Shown one piece after another: positions 22,835-30,756 of a DNA stretch of 45,981 nt. The stretch is from Allorhizobium borbori (lineage in GTDB: Bacteria; Pseudomonadota; Alphaproteobacteria; Rhizobiales; Rhizobiaceae): positions 1-45,981 of the forward strand of contig NZ_JACIDU010000022.1 in assembly GCF_014196535.1 (NCBI RefSeq), read 5' to 3'. The position numbers and the translations under genes are program-made. How positions within the stretch are numbered: the first letter of the stretch is position 1; each line of letters starts with the position of its first letter. A model generated the notes under the pieces. That model saw only the letters and a list, made by a program, of their open reading frames with translations, searched no databases and was not told the origin of the DNA.

Positions 22835-23866
22835 TCAGCGAGGTCGTCTTGTTGCCCGCATCCGGATGGCAAGCGTCAGGAGCAGCGCGAGGGTCGCCAT
22901 GGCGGCACCGACCGATGAAATGGCGGGAATACCGATCGTCTGGACCAGAAAGCTGGCGAAAAGGGCAGCACCTCCGATCCCCACGTTGAACGAAGCCGTA
23001 TTGAGGCTGGAAGCGGCAGCGGCAAGACCGCTGCCGCGGGCGATCCTGACGGCTTCGGTCTGGAGAATGGGAGGCAGGCTGAAGGCGAATATTCCCCAGA
23101 GAAAAAGTATGGCTGGCAGCGCGGTCGGGCTTGTCAGCGTCACCGGCAGGATCCCGAGACAGGCGATCAATCCGAAGATGGCGATGACCGCGGCGGCGGC
23201 AAAGCCGATCCGGTCACTCACCCGGCCGGCAAGCAGGTTGCCGGCCACCGCGCCGGCTCCGAACATCGTCATGTAGAAGCCGGAATTCACGTCCTGATCG
23301 CCGAACAGGGCAGGGAAATAGGTGAAGGCCATGGTAGAGCCACCGAAGGAGAGGATGGTGATGGCGTAGACCGACAGCAGTTGCGGATTGCCAAGCAATC
23401 CGACGAGCCGGCCGGCGGGCGCGATGTGCAGGCCGACGCGATGCGGCATCGCCCACAGGAGCAGCATGCAGGCAAGAAAGGCGGTCGCACCAATGGCGAC
23501 GAAGACCATTCGCCACCCGCCATCCGCCCCGACATAGGCTGCCAGCGGCACGCCGAGGACCATGGCGATAGTCGGCCCGACGAAGACGACGGATACCGCC
23601 CGCGTCGAATGACTTTCCTGCACGATGATGGCCGCAGCGGCGGTGCCGAGACCATAGACCGCACCCTGAGCCATGCCGGAGACGACACGACCCGCTATGA
23701 GCAGCCCATAGGTGGGGGCTGCCGCAGAAAGCGCGTTGGCAAGTGAAAAGACGAGGATGCAGCCGAGCAGGATGGCGCGGACGCTCAGGCGCTGGCCAAC
23801 CACGTTGATGCCCACCGCGCCGATGACCATGGCGGTGGCGTAGGCACTGACGATCAGGCCAGCTAT
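22835..23866 (-). pseudogene. MFS transporter (DHA1-like), 5'-truncated
   Basis: The recognisable protein starts at IAGLIVSAYATAMVIGAVG, which corresponds to the second transmembrane helix of DHA1-type major facilitator proteins, and runs about 340 residues to a normal end (RMRATRRPR). Ten or so hydrophobic segments remain. The first helix, about 40-60 residues including any start codon, is missing. The open frame continues to 24160, but that extension is only the antisense of an ABC permease gene and is hydrophilic and low in complexity. The break lies within about 23855-23878. The gene has therefore lost its promoter and start, and is probably non-functional. Sugar or drug efflux would be the family role. 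Confidence 0.82.
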
Positions 23867-23880
23867 AGCCGCATCTTCGT
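23850..23880. other. Rearrangement junction between two divergent, 5'-truncated transporter genes
   Basis: To the left, the minus-strand MFS protein is recognisable only from its second helix. To the right, the plus-strand ABC permease is recognisable only from YSRIFVTTFAVSAET. No intergenic DNA remains between them. The point holds the palindrome GCTATAGC (23862-23869). A deletion removing both 5' ends and everything between, or an assembly join, explains this best. Confidence 0.7.
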
Positions 23881-24547
23881 GACAACCTTCGCCGTCAGTG
23901 CGGAAACGGTTCTGGCCTGCCTCATCCTCGGGGTTCCGCTCGCCACCTTCATTTCGGCGTTGAAGCCGCACGCCGCCGCCCTTTTTGTCGGCGCCATCCT
24001 CTTTCCCTTCTGGACCTCGCTTCTGGTGCGGGCCTACGCCTGGCTTGTCATCCTGCAACGCAACGGCCTCATCAATACGTGGCTCATATCGTCGGGCGTG
24101 ATCGACGAGCCGCTCCCGCTTGCCTTCAATATGTTCGCGACCGTGCTCGGCATGACGCACATCATGTTGCCGGTCTTCCTGTTGCCGGTGATCGGTGCGA
24201 TGCGCGGGATCGATCGCAGCCTGATCCGGGCGGCGGCGAGCATGGGGGCTTCGCGCGCCTATACCTATCGCAAGGTCTTCCTGCCACTCGCCCTGCCCGG
24301 CATCGTCGCGGGTGCGACGCTGGTCTTCGTCATGAGCCTTGGCTTTTATGTCACTCCGGCCATTCTCGGCGGCGGCACGATGCAGGTCATTTCCATGCGC
24401 ATCGCCCGCAGTCTTTCCACCTATTCCAATTTCGGTGCGGCGGCCGCCATCGGTGTCGTGCTGCTGGCCTCAACATTCGTCCTGCTTGGTATCAGCCTGC
24501 TCATCCGCCGGCTGACGATGGGCGGCTCGGGAGAAAGCCATGCTTGA
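23864..24547 (+). pseudogene. Polyamine/spermidine-type ABC transporter permease (PotB-like), 5'-truncated
   Basis: The frame reads YSRIFVTTFAVSAETVLACLILGVPLATFIS from the junction onward. This matches the segment that follows the first helix and periplasmic region of PotB-type permeases. About 60-90 N-terminal residues are missing from a usual 280-300. The conserved EAA loop is intact (IRAAASMGASRAYTYRKVFLPLALPGIVAG) and the C-terminus is normal. A GTG at 23879 could start translation, but the product would lack the first helix and the gene has lost its promoter. Its stop overlaps the start of the second permease by 8 bp. The binding protein and ATPase expected upstream are absent. Confidence 0.8.
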
Positions 24548-25343
24548 CGGTTTCGCCGAAAACAGACTGCTCAGTTGGACGAGATGGATCTTCGCGCTGG
24601 TGATGATGATCTTCCTCATCGCGCCGTCGCTGATCGTCGTACCGATGTCCTTCTCGTCGTCGGATTATCTCGAGTTTCCGCCGCGCGATTCCTCGCTGCG
24701 CTGGTACGAAAGCTTCTTTCATTCCTTGGCATGGTTGCAGGCAATGCGGGCTTCGCTCGTCGCGGCGACCCTGAGCGCGGTCATCTCGGTTCCCGTAGGC
24801 ACGCTTGCAGCCTATGCCGCGCGGAAACTGCCGCTCAGGGTGAAAGTGGTTGTTGGTGCCTTCCTGCTGACGCCGGCCATCGTGCCCTCCATTCTCGTGG
24901 CAATCGGCTATTTCTTCGTGCTGGCGCAACTCGGATTGGTCGGCAGTATGGTGGGCCTTGTCCTGGGGCATGCCGCGCTGGCGATTCCCGTCGTCTTCGT
25001 CATCATGTCCTCGGCCTTCGCCGGTTTCGATCCCAATCAGGAACTGGCCGCCGAAAGCCTCGGCGCGGGTCGCATGACCGTCTGGAAAAGTGTCATCATC
25101 CCGCAGATTCGCGGCGCGCTGTTCGCATCGGCACTGCTTGCCTTCGTCACTTCGCTCGACGAGGTGGTGATCGCCATGTTCATCTCCGCCGGTCCGAACG
25201 CCACTCTGCCCAAGGTCATGTTCAGTGCGCTACGCGACAAGATCGACCCGACGGTTGCCGCTATTTCCACCATGCTGATTTCCGTAGCGGTTCTGGCCGT
25301 GGTGGCCCTGCTGCGCTCCGGACGAAAGCAGGATCCCACCTGA
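24540..25343 (+). CDS. Polyamine/spermidine-type ABC transporter permease (PotC-like)
   Basis: A full-length 267-residue permease with six predicted helices. It begins MLDGFAENRLLSWTRWIFALVMMIFLIAPSLIVVPMSFS and carries the EAA motif in ELAAESLGAGRMTVWKSVIIPQIRG. The start ATG at 24540 overlaps the end of the upstream permease. In intact systems it pairs with a PotB-like subunit, a PotD-like binding protein and a PotA-like ATPase to import polyamines or similar cations. Here the partner is truncated and no ATPase or binding protein is present in the window, so the gene is probably an orphan. A GMC oxidoreductase follows, a frequent neighbour of such transporters. Confidence 0.88.
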   Translation: MLDGFAENRLLSWTRWIFALVMMIFLIAPSLIVVPMSFSSSDYLEFPPRDSSLRWYESFFHSLAWLQAMRASLVAATLSAVISVPVGTLAAYAARKLPLRVKVVVGAFLLTPAIVPSILVAIGYFFVLAQLGLVGSMVGLVLGHAALAIPVVFVIMSSAFAGFDPNQELAAESLGAGRMTVWKSVIIPQIRGALFASALLAFVTSLDEVVIAMFISAGPNATLPKVMFSALRDKIDPTVAAISTMLISVAVLAVVALLRSGRKQDPT

Positions 25344-25385
25344 TGGCCGCGTGCCTGCCGGTCCATTTCCATATTCGAGGTAACA

Positions 25386-27023
25386 ATGAACGATCCCCAG
25401 ACTGACGAACGGCGGGACGGCGGCCCCTACGATTTCATCGTCATCGGCGCCGGCTCGGCCGGCAGCGTGCTCGCCGCCCGGCTGAGCGAGAATGGCCGTC
25501 ATCGCGTGCTGCTTCTCGAGGCTGGCCCGGCCGACGCCAGCCCGTGGATTCACCTGCCGCTTGGCTATTCCCGGCTCTACACCGATCCGCGCTACAACTG
25601 GATGTATGAGAGTGAGCCGGAAAAGGGCATGAACGGTCGCAACACCTACCAGCCGCGCGGCAAGGTGCTCGGTGGTTCCTCGTCGATCAACGGCATGATG
25701 TATGTGCGTGGCAACAGGCTGGATTTCGACGACTGGGCGAAAGCCGGCTGCACGGGCTGGTCCTATGCCGATGTGCTGCCCTATTTCATCAAGGCGGAGG
25801 ACCAGTCGCGCGGCGCCAATGCCTATCACGGTGTCGGCGGGCCGCTGAAGGTCTCCGACCAGACCTTTGACCACGAATTGCCCAATGCGCTCTGCGCTGC
25901 CGCCCGTCAGGCAGGCCTTGCCGACAACCCGGATTTCAACGGCGAAACGCAGGACGGTTTCGGATATTACCAGATGAATATCCACAAGGGTCGACGCTGG
26001 AGCGCAGCGCGCGGCTATCTGAAACCGGCTCGTGGCCGGACCAACCTGCGTATCGTGACGGGCGCGACAGCGGAAAGGCTTGTCGTCGAAGGCGGCATCG
26101 TGCGCGGTGTCCGCTTCCGGCTCGGCGACCGCCACCTGTTCGCCGAAGGGCGCGAGACCATCGTTTCGGCCGGCACGATCGCCTCTCCGCAACTGCTGAT
26201 GCTTTCGGGCATCGGTTCCGCCGCCCGGCTGAACGAACATGGAATCGCCTGCGTTCTCGACAATCCGAATGTCGGCCAGAACCTGCGGGACCATACCTGC
26301 ATTCAGCTAATGTTCCGCTGCACCAAGCCGATCACCATTAACGACATGGCCAACAGCTTCGTACGCAAGGCGCTGAGCGCCCTGCAATATGCGGTACTGC
26401 GCAAAGGCTATCTGGCTGAAACCGGCATCTATGTCGGTGGCTTCGCCCGCAGCGACGCGCATCAGGACCGCCCCGACGTACAGATGGCAATGGCGGCCTG
26501 GAGCGTGGCCGAACGCACCGTCAAGGGCGCGCGCCAACATCCGTTTTCGGGCTTCAGTTTCAGCCCGGAACATGTTGCGCCGGACGCACGCGGCGAGATC
26601 ACCCTGCGTTCCGCCGATCCTTCGGCCCCGCCGCATATCCGCTTCAACTTTTTCCAGACGGATTACGACATCAACGCCATGCTGTTCGGCATCCGACTGG
26701 TGCGCCGCATTGTCGAACAGCCGGCAATGCAACCCTATATCGCCTCGGAAATCCAGCCTGGCACCGACATGCGCAGCGATGCAGAGCTGATCGAATTCAT
26801 CCGTGACAAGGCGGGTTTCGATATTCATGCCGTCGGCACCTGCCGCATGGGCGTGGACGACAGGGCGGTGGTTGATCCGCGCCTGCGCGTGACCGGCCTT
26901 TCCGGCCTGCGCGTCGTCGACGCCTCCATCATGCCACAGGTGGTGCGGGGCAATACCCATGCGGCAACCGTGATGATCGCCGAAAAGGCGTCCGACATGA
27001 TTCTGGAGGATGCGGCGAGGTAA
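25386..27023 (+). CDS. GMC family FAD-dependent oxidoreductase (choline/alcohol dehydrogenase-like)
   Basis: A 545-residue GMC flavoprotein. The FAD-binding Rossmann motif is VIGAGSAGSVLAARLSE near residue 20. GMC signature 1 appears as PRGKVLGGSSSINGMMYVRG and signature 2 as SAGTIASPQLLMLSGIG. The catalytic pair is His481 in HAVGTCRMG and His525 in GNTHAATVMIAEKASD. The ATG at 25386 follows GAGGTAACA. The family oxidises primary or secondary alcohols (choline, polyethylene glycol, glucose and others) to aldehydes or ketones. It lies 42 bp after the PotC-like gene and probably belonged to the same operon, now without its original promoter. The substrate is unknown. Confidence 0.9.
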   Translation: MNDPQTDERRDGGPYDFIVIGAGSAGSVLAARLSENGRHRVLLLEAGPADASPWIHLPLGYSRLYTDPRYNWMYESEPEKGMNGRNTYQPRGKVLGGSSSINGMMYVRGNRLDFDDWAKAGCTGWSYADVLPYFIKAEDQSRGANAYHGVGGPLKVSDQTFDHELPNALCAAARQAGLADNPDFNGETQDGFGYYQMNIHKGRRWSAARGYLKPARGRTNLRIVTGATAERLVVEGGIVRGVRFRLGDRHLFAEGRETIVSAGTIASPQLLMLSGIGSAARLNEHGIACVLDNPNVGQNLRDHTCIQLMFRCTKPITINDMANSFVRKALSALQYAVLRKGYLAETGIYVGGFARSDAHQDRPDVQMAMAAWSVAERTVKGARQHPFSGFSFSPEHVAPDARGEITLRSADPSAPPHIRFNFFQTDYDINAMLFGIRLVRRIVEQPAMQPYIASEIQPGTDMRSDAELIEFIRDKAGFDIHAVGTCRMGVDDRAVVDPRLRVTGLSGLRVVDASIMPQVVRGNTHAATVMIAEKASDMILEDAAR

Positions 27024-27151
27024 TGGCGGTTCCGGCGTTCAAGCGATCAACGAGCGCCGGTTGACCACGGATTTCCGGCTTCCGAAAAAGGGGCTCTTTT
27101 GCAGACTGACGTGCCCGCCCACACTGCGACGGTCCGAACCCTGGTCTCAGA

Positions 27152-27168
27152 GCAGCCCGTGGGGCTGC
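27152..27168. terminator. Hairpin between convergent GMC and membrane-protein genes
   Basis: A perfect 7-bp stem, GCAGCCC (27152-27158) and GGGCTGC (27162-27168), with a 3-nt loop lies in the 189-bp gap between the GMC oxidoreductase (plus) and the 195-residue membrane protein (minus). No T-run follows on either side, so it may be a weak or Rho-assisted terminator. The rest of the gap shows nothing recognisable. Confidence 0.4.
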
Positions 27169-27212
27169 ATTCAGAGATGAACGTCGAAATCCGGCAACCG
27201 TGGAGCCTGCGT

Positions 27213-27800
27213 CTAAAGCAGGTCGTAGACCCTGATGATCCAGCTAATCTGGTAGAGGGTTCCGACCACCAGAAACACGAGCTGGAAACGTTTCCCCTTC
27301 GCCAGCATGGCCGTGATGGCGGCGGCGGTGAACAGGCATTGGCGCAGAATGTATTCGGTTCCGAGCGAGGCGAAATAGTCCTGTCCCTTGATCAGCGTGT
27401 CGCCGATATCGAAAATGAAGGTCAGCGCGAGCAGGCCGTAGAACCAGCGTTTCCGGGCTTCGAAATAGTGTTCGTAGCCCCGATAGTCGGTGATCTGGTC
27501 GGGAAACAGCAGCGCGGTCAGCGCCGCATAGAGCATCGTGTAGACGATCAGGAAGAAATAGACCTGAAAGTTCCATTGCGGCACGAGCCTGAGGTGAAAC
27601 TCATACCACCAGAAATGAATGATGGTGAGGAGCAGGAAGAACACCCATCCCAGATGGATCGGATAGATCTTCACGCTGCCCGGATGCTGCACGAAGCGCG
27701 TCAGGCCGTTCACCAGCCTCGCGAGACTGAGACCGAGGACCATGCCGACGATCACGCGCACATGAGTGAAGCCTTCCGCACTGCTGGCCAGAGCATCCAT
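27213..27800 (-). CDS. Conserved multi-pass membrane protein of unknown function
   Basis: A 195-residue protein with five or six hydrophobic helices (for example VRVIVGMVLGLSLARLV, IHLGWVFFLLLTIIHFWWY and VYFFLIVYTMLYAALTALLF). It is rich in Trp and Tyr, and two charged residues, Glu67 and Arg71, sit close to the second hydrophobic stretch. I do not recognise the family. GGAGGGAG lies upstream of the ATG at 27798-27800. It ends the membrane cassette after the potassium-channel gene, 24 bp away, and is very probably co-transcribed with it and ltrA. A role with the channel or LtrA is only suggested by position. Confidence 0.72.
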   Translation of the reverse strand: MDALASSAEGFTHVRVIVGMVLGLSLARLVNGLTRFVQHPGSVKIYPIHLGWVFFLLLTIIHFWWYEFHLRLVPQWNFQVYFFLIVYTMLYAALTALLFPDQITDYRGYEHYFEARKRWFYGLLALTFIFDIGDTLIKGQDYFASLGTEYILRQCLFTAAAITAMLAKGKRFQLVFLVVGTLYQISWIIRVYDLL

Positions 27801-27824
27801 TGTCCCACTCCCTCCGAAACCGCG

Positions 27825-28496
27825 TCACTCCGTCGGTCGGCTCGCATGCAACCCCACCAGACGTGACAGCAGGATAACCGTATAAAGCACGCCGAGCACG
27901 GCCTCGAAAGCAGCGAAGGACTGGGCATAGAACCCGACCGGCGTTATATCGCCGTAACCCACGGTCGTCAGCGTCACGAAGCTGTAGTAGACGAGTTGCT
28001 GCCAGCCGATCGCAGCACCCGAAGACGCCACGAAGGAACCCGGCTGCAGCCAGTCGATCAGCGCGAAGATCGCCGCAAAGCATGAACCGATGACGAGATA
28101 GAGCGAGGTCGCCGCCAGCACGACATCGGTGACGACGATGCGTGCCGTAAACGTGTAGCGGATCAGCACGGCGATCATCAGCCCATGATAGACGATCGAG
28201 GTCACATAGACATCAAGCGCCGCCAGAGGTCCCGGCCGGTAGGAGTTGAGCAGTCCGACGACGAAAACCGCAAGGCCCGAAATGCTGATCGCCGCCCGCC
28301 AGCCCCTGCCCTTTTCCAGCGCCCAGGTGCCCGCGACGAAGATCGAGGCATAAAACAGGTAGAAGATCAGAGGCCCGACGCCGCCGAGCGTCGATAGCGG
28401 ATAGGTCAGGTTGTGCAGCAGGATCGCGACCAGCAGCAGGACATTGGCCGTCAGGGTCCGTTTCGATTGCCTTGTAACGTCGGGCTCCGTCGTCAT
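27825..28496 (-). CDS. Two-pore-helix potassium channel family protein
   Basis: A 223-residue membrane protein. The C-terminal half carries an ion-channel pore: a pore helix leading to the K+ selectivity filter TTVGYGDI (residues 177-184), then an outward helix (FAAFEAVLGVLYTVILLSRLVG). The N-terminal half has about four further helices without the arginine-rich voltage-sensor pattern. The ATG at 28494-28496 overlaps the ltrA stop as ATGA, so the two proteins are translated together. Longer upstream frames only mirror ltrA. Function is probably K+ conductance across the inner membrane. No cytoplasmic RCK (TrkA-N) domain is present. Confidence 0.88.
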   Translation of the reverse strand: MTTEPDVTRQSKRTLTANVLLLVAILLHNLTYPLSTLGGVGPLIFYLFYASIFVAGTWALEKGRGWRAAISISGLAVFVVGLLNSYRPGPLAALDVYVTSIVYHGLMIAVLIRYTFTARIVVTDVVLAATSLYLVIGSCFAAIFALIDWLQPGSFVASSGAAIGWQQLVYYSFVTLTTVGYGDITPVGFYAQSFAAFEAVLGVLYTVILLSRLVGLHASRPTE

Positions 28497-29677
28497 TTGT
28501 GAGCGGCCTCCCCTTCCCGGCAGCTCAGTGCCAGGAAAAGCATGACGACCAGCACGCCGGCGCCGAGCGCAAGCGTTGGAAGATGCATGACGAAGGACAG
28601 CGCCGCCCACGCGCCGATGGTGCAGACGGCGATGGGGTAGCTGAATGGCACCTTCTCGGCCATGGTGCGATGAAAAAGCGCGCTGCCCGCCAGGAAAAGC
28701 GCCGGGCCGGAAAACGCGATCAGCGCGGTGGAAGCATGGGTGGCTTCCGCCGGGTGGGATGCCATCTGCTCGATGGCGACGGCGACCACGATCGCACCGC
28801 AGACCATGATGCCATGGGCATAGGCGAGCCCCGCGCGGGCAAGATTGGTGTGGTCGGAGGCATGGCTGAACCTGTGTTCGCCCGCCTCCGAAAGTTGCAC
28901 GAAATAGATCCACCAGATGGCCACGATCACCAGGAAGCCGACGAGTGCCGCGCCGAGCATCGGTGCATCCAGTGGCTTTTCCACCAGCATGGCACCGAGC
29001 AGGAGCACGGATTCCCCGAGCGCGATGATGAAGACCTGTTGGTTACGCTCAAGCAGGTGCAGCCCCTTCAGCGGCCAGGAGGACATCGGCGTGGAACCCG
29101 CACCGGGCAGCCAGAAGCCGGCATAGGGCGCTCCGTAATCGACGGCGACCGCGACGATCCACAGCCAGATCCGGTGCTCCGGCAGGAAGACACCGGCCAC
29201 CCAGAACAGGCCGGAAAGCACGCTCCAGACGCAGAGCTGCGCGTAGTTGCGGCTCATGCGCGCCCCCCGGAAGACGAGCGCCATATAGGCGGCACGGACC
29301 ACCGCCATCGCCACGTAAGCGCCGACGAACAGGCCGGGCCGTTCCGAATAGGCCTCGGGCACTGCGGCCGCCATCAGCAGCGCACAGCCCATCAGGAAGA
29401 CCATCAGCAGCCGGCCGTTGCGATGGTCGGGGTTGAGCCAGTTGGTTGCCCAGGCGGTGTAGTTCCATGCCCACCACACCGCGGCGAACAGGGTCGCGGC
29501 TTCCACGACGCCTTCCCAGCTCTGGTGAGCGAGCAGGAAATGCGAAAGCTGGATGATGGAGAAGACATAGACCAGGTCGAAGAACAGCTCCATGTTGGTG
29601 ACACGGGGCTGCGCGCCGGCATCCAGTTTACGCAGGGCATCGGCGGGAAAGAGGCGGGCGAAGAGTGACTGGCTCAT
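28493..29677 (-). CDS. Low temperature requirement protein A (LtrA) family membrane protein
   Basis: A 394-residue protein with about ten to twelve hydrophobic helices and the LtrA hallmark VTNMELFFDLVYVFSIIQLSHFLL near residues 27-50, where the acidic ELFFDLV motif is invariant in the family. Another conserved part is LLERNQQVFIIALGESVLLLGAML. The family was named from Listeria mutants unable to grow in the cold; its molecular activity is unknown. AAAAGGTTTCC precedes the ATG at 29675-29677. The gene overlaps the downstream channel gene and lies 48 bp after a small membrane-protein gene, so the cassette may act together at the membrane. Confidence 0.88.
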   Translation of the reverse strand: MSQSLFARLFPADALRKLDAGAQPRVTNMELFFDLVYVFSIIQLSHFLLAHQSWEGVVEAATLFAAVWWAWNYTAWATNWLNPDHRNGRLLMVFLMGCALLMAAAVPEAYSERPGLFVGAYVAMAVVRAAYMALVFRGARMSRNYAQLCVWSVLSGLFWVAGVFLPEHRIWLWIVAVAVDYGAPYAGFWLPGAGSTPMSSWPLKGLHLLERNQQVFIIALGESVLLLGAMLVEKPLDAPMLGAALVGFLVIVAIWWIYFVQLSEAGEHRFSHASDHTNLARAGLAYAHGIMVCGAIVVAVAIEQMASHPAEATHASTALIAFSGPALFLAGSALFHRTMAEKVPFSYPIAVCTIGAWAALSFVMHLPTLALGAGVLVVMLFLALSCREGEAAHK

Positions 29678-29725
29678 GGAAACCTTTTCACGAGTGAGGA
29701 ATTCCGTCCCAAGCTACGACCACGC

Positions 29726-29995
29726 TCAGGACTTCAGCAAGAGCCATGCGGCAAAACCGGCAATGGCGGCGGGAACGGCGAAGACGACGAGAAGGATCGG
29801 CAGTTCCTCCGACACGCCGTAACCGGCCTTGGTCACGCCCACCCACATGTTGGTCAGCGCCACAAGCAGCCACACGGGCACGAAATACCGGACGGCCAGC
29901 GCAATGCCGGCGGCATCCCCGCCCCACAACTTTCCAAACAACGCAAAAACACCGAGCAGAACAAGCCCGGCGAGAATAACAAGCAGCATATGCAT
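29726..29995 (-). CDS. Small membrane protein of unknown function
   Basis: An 89-residue hydrophobic protein with three likely helices (MLLVILAGLVLLGVFALFG, AVRYFVPVWLLVALTNMWVG and ILLVVFAVPAAIAGFAAWLLL). The central segment RYFVPVWLLVALTNMWVGV followed by KAGYG looks conserved in character, but I cannot name the family. GAGGGGGCC lies before the ATG at 29993-29995; a second ATG two codons in is possible. The long open frame extending to 30382 is hydrophilic and not credible. It is first in the membrane cassette before ltrA. Confidence 0.68.
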   Translation of the reverse strand: MHMLLVILAGLVLLGVFALFGKLWGGDAAGIALAVRYFVPVWLLVALTNMWVGVTKAGYGVSEELPILLVVFAVPAAIAGFAAWLLLKS

Positions 29996-30169
29996 GAAAC
30001 AGGCCCCCTCTTCCTTTGCTCCCGAACCGATTGCGGACCGCAAAGGAAGGGCCGCAATGCTGATTTTAATTGTACGGTCATTCCACGACCGAACGCCACC
30101 GCTCACGTCGTCTCGACATCGCCGACTTTCTTCGCTGTCTCCGGATGAATTCGGCATGGGCATCACGGT

Positions 30170-30518
30170 CAAACCGCAATCCGTGTTTCGTTGCTCTCCA
30201 ATCACGGCTGTAGTTGGTGACAGAACCGGTCCGACCGAAAGGAACGGTATTGAAGGCCGTTGTGATTGTGATGTCCAAAGAATGCCGACTGCAGTGATAT
30301 GCGTTCGACCGTCCCGACCTGTTTGCGGTGGCAACACTTCGACTGCATCCTGACCGGAGCCAAGGATAATGGTCAGTGGCACCTGCCGTCGTCAGGCCGG
30401 CCTGACGGGCGATCGCTTGGGCGCCGCGGGCAGCGAGATCGCGCGCGATCGGCCAACCGCGATTTTTCGCTCCGCCGGCAATGGTGACGATTCTACCTTT
30501 GATGCTGTGATCAGTCAC
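30170..30518 (-). pseudogene. Decayed short-chain dehydrogenase gene
   Basis: The first 37 residues, from MTDHSIKGRIVTIAGGAKNR to ARDLAARGAQAIA, match the N-terminal nucleotide-binding part of SDR proteins of the IAGGAKNLGG type. A jump of roughly 30 residues follows directly into AGLTTAGATD, which resembles the later ADLTTAGA segment of the same proteins, and a degraded DITI..NTV piece can be seen further on. The rest of the roughly 250-residue enzyme is missing or out of frame. This is inferred by eye from memory of the family; boundaries on the left are approximate. No functional gene is left in 29996-30756. Confidence 0.6.
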
Positions 30519-30609
30519 AGGCGGTCTCCTGACCGGGTTGCAGCCACACGCACGACCGCCGTTGCGATGGGAGCATATCGCCTACAGTGAACTGATAAAG
30601 TCGAACGTC

Positions 30610-30626
30610 CTGACATAACTTGTCAG
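30610..30626. promoter_or_regulatory. Inverted repeat upstream of the SDR remnant
   Basis: CTGACA (30610-30615) and TGTCAG (30621-30626) are a perfect 6-bp dyad with a 5-bp spacer, about 90 bp upstream of the SDR remnant start. It could be a leftover operator of a lost regulator. Symmetry is the only evidence. Confidence 0.3.
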
Positions 30627-30717
30627 AAATTCCGCACAATGCGGACGCCGAGGCCCCTCAACCCTGGACCCTGTCGAAGATATAGAAAATCTCTGCCGAA
30701 CACCCCTGTCTTGCAAG

Positions 30718-30743
30718 GCAATGCCCGCAAAAGCGGGCATTGC
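30718..30743. terminator. Terminator hairpin after the sugar/polyol operon
   Basis: A perfect 11-bp stem, GCAATGCCCGC (30718-30728) and GCGGGCATTGC (30733-30743), with an AAAA loop lies 13 bp past the stop of the ThDP enzyme gene, the last gene of the operon. The T-rich side (TTCTTCTT) is on the plus strand; on the minus strand the following bases are CTTGCAAG. The position favours termination or 3'-end protection of the minus-strand operon. Confidence 0.7.
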
Positions 30744-30756
30744 TTCTTCTTAACTG

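Larger units (their letters stand above)
29996..30756. other. Gene-poor 761-bp stretch
   Basis: It contains the SDR remnant (30170-30518), an inverted repeat at 30610-30626 and the terminator at 30718-30743. Between 29996 and 30170 there is only the presumed promoter of the small membrane-protein gene. All other open frames here are short, without ribosome sites or family resemblance. Confidence 0.6.

Noticed and set aside
23867-24160. N-terminal extension of the MFS frame beyond the junction
   Set aside because: The extension is hydrophilic, Gly/Arg/Asp-rich and exactly antisense to the ABC permease. The MFS resemblance stops at the second helix.
28497-28913. Upstream extension of the potassium-channel frame
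   Set aside because: It runs antisense in frame to ltrA-coding sequence and lacks a ribosome site; the ATGA overlap at 28493-28496 gives the natural start.
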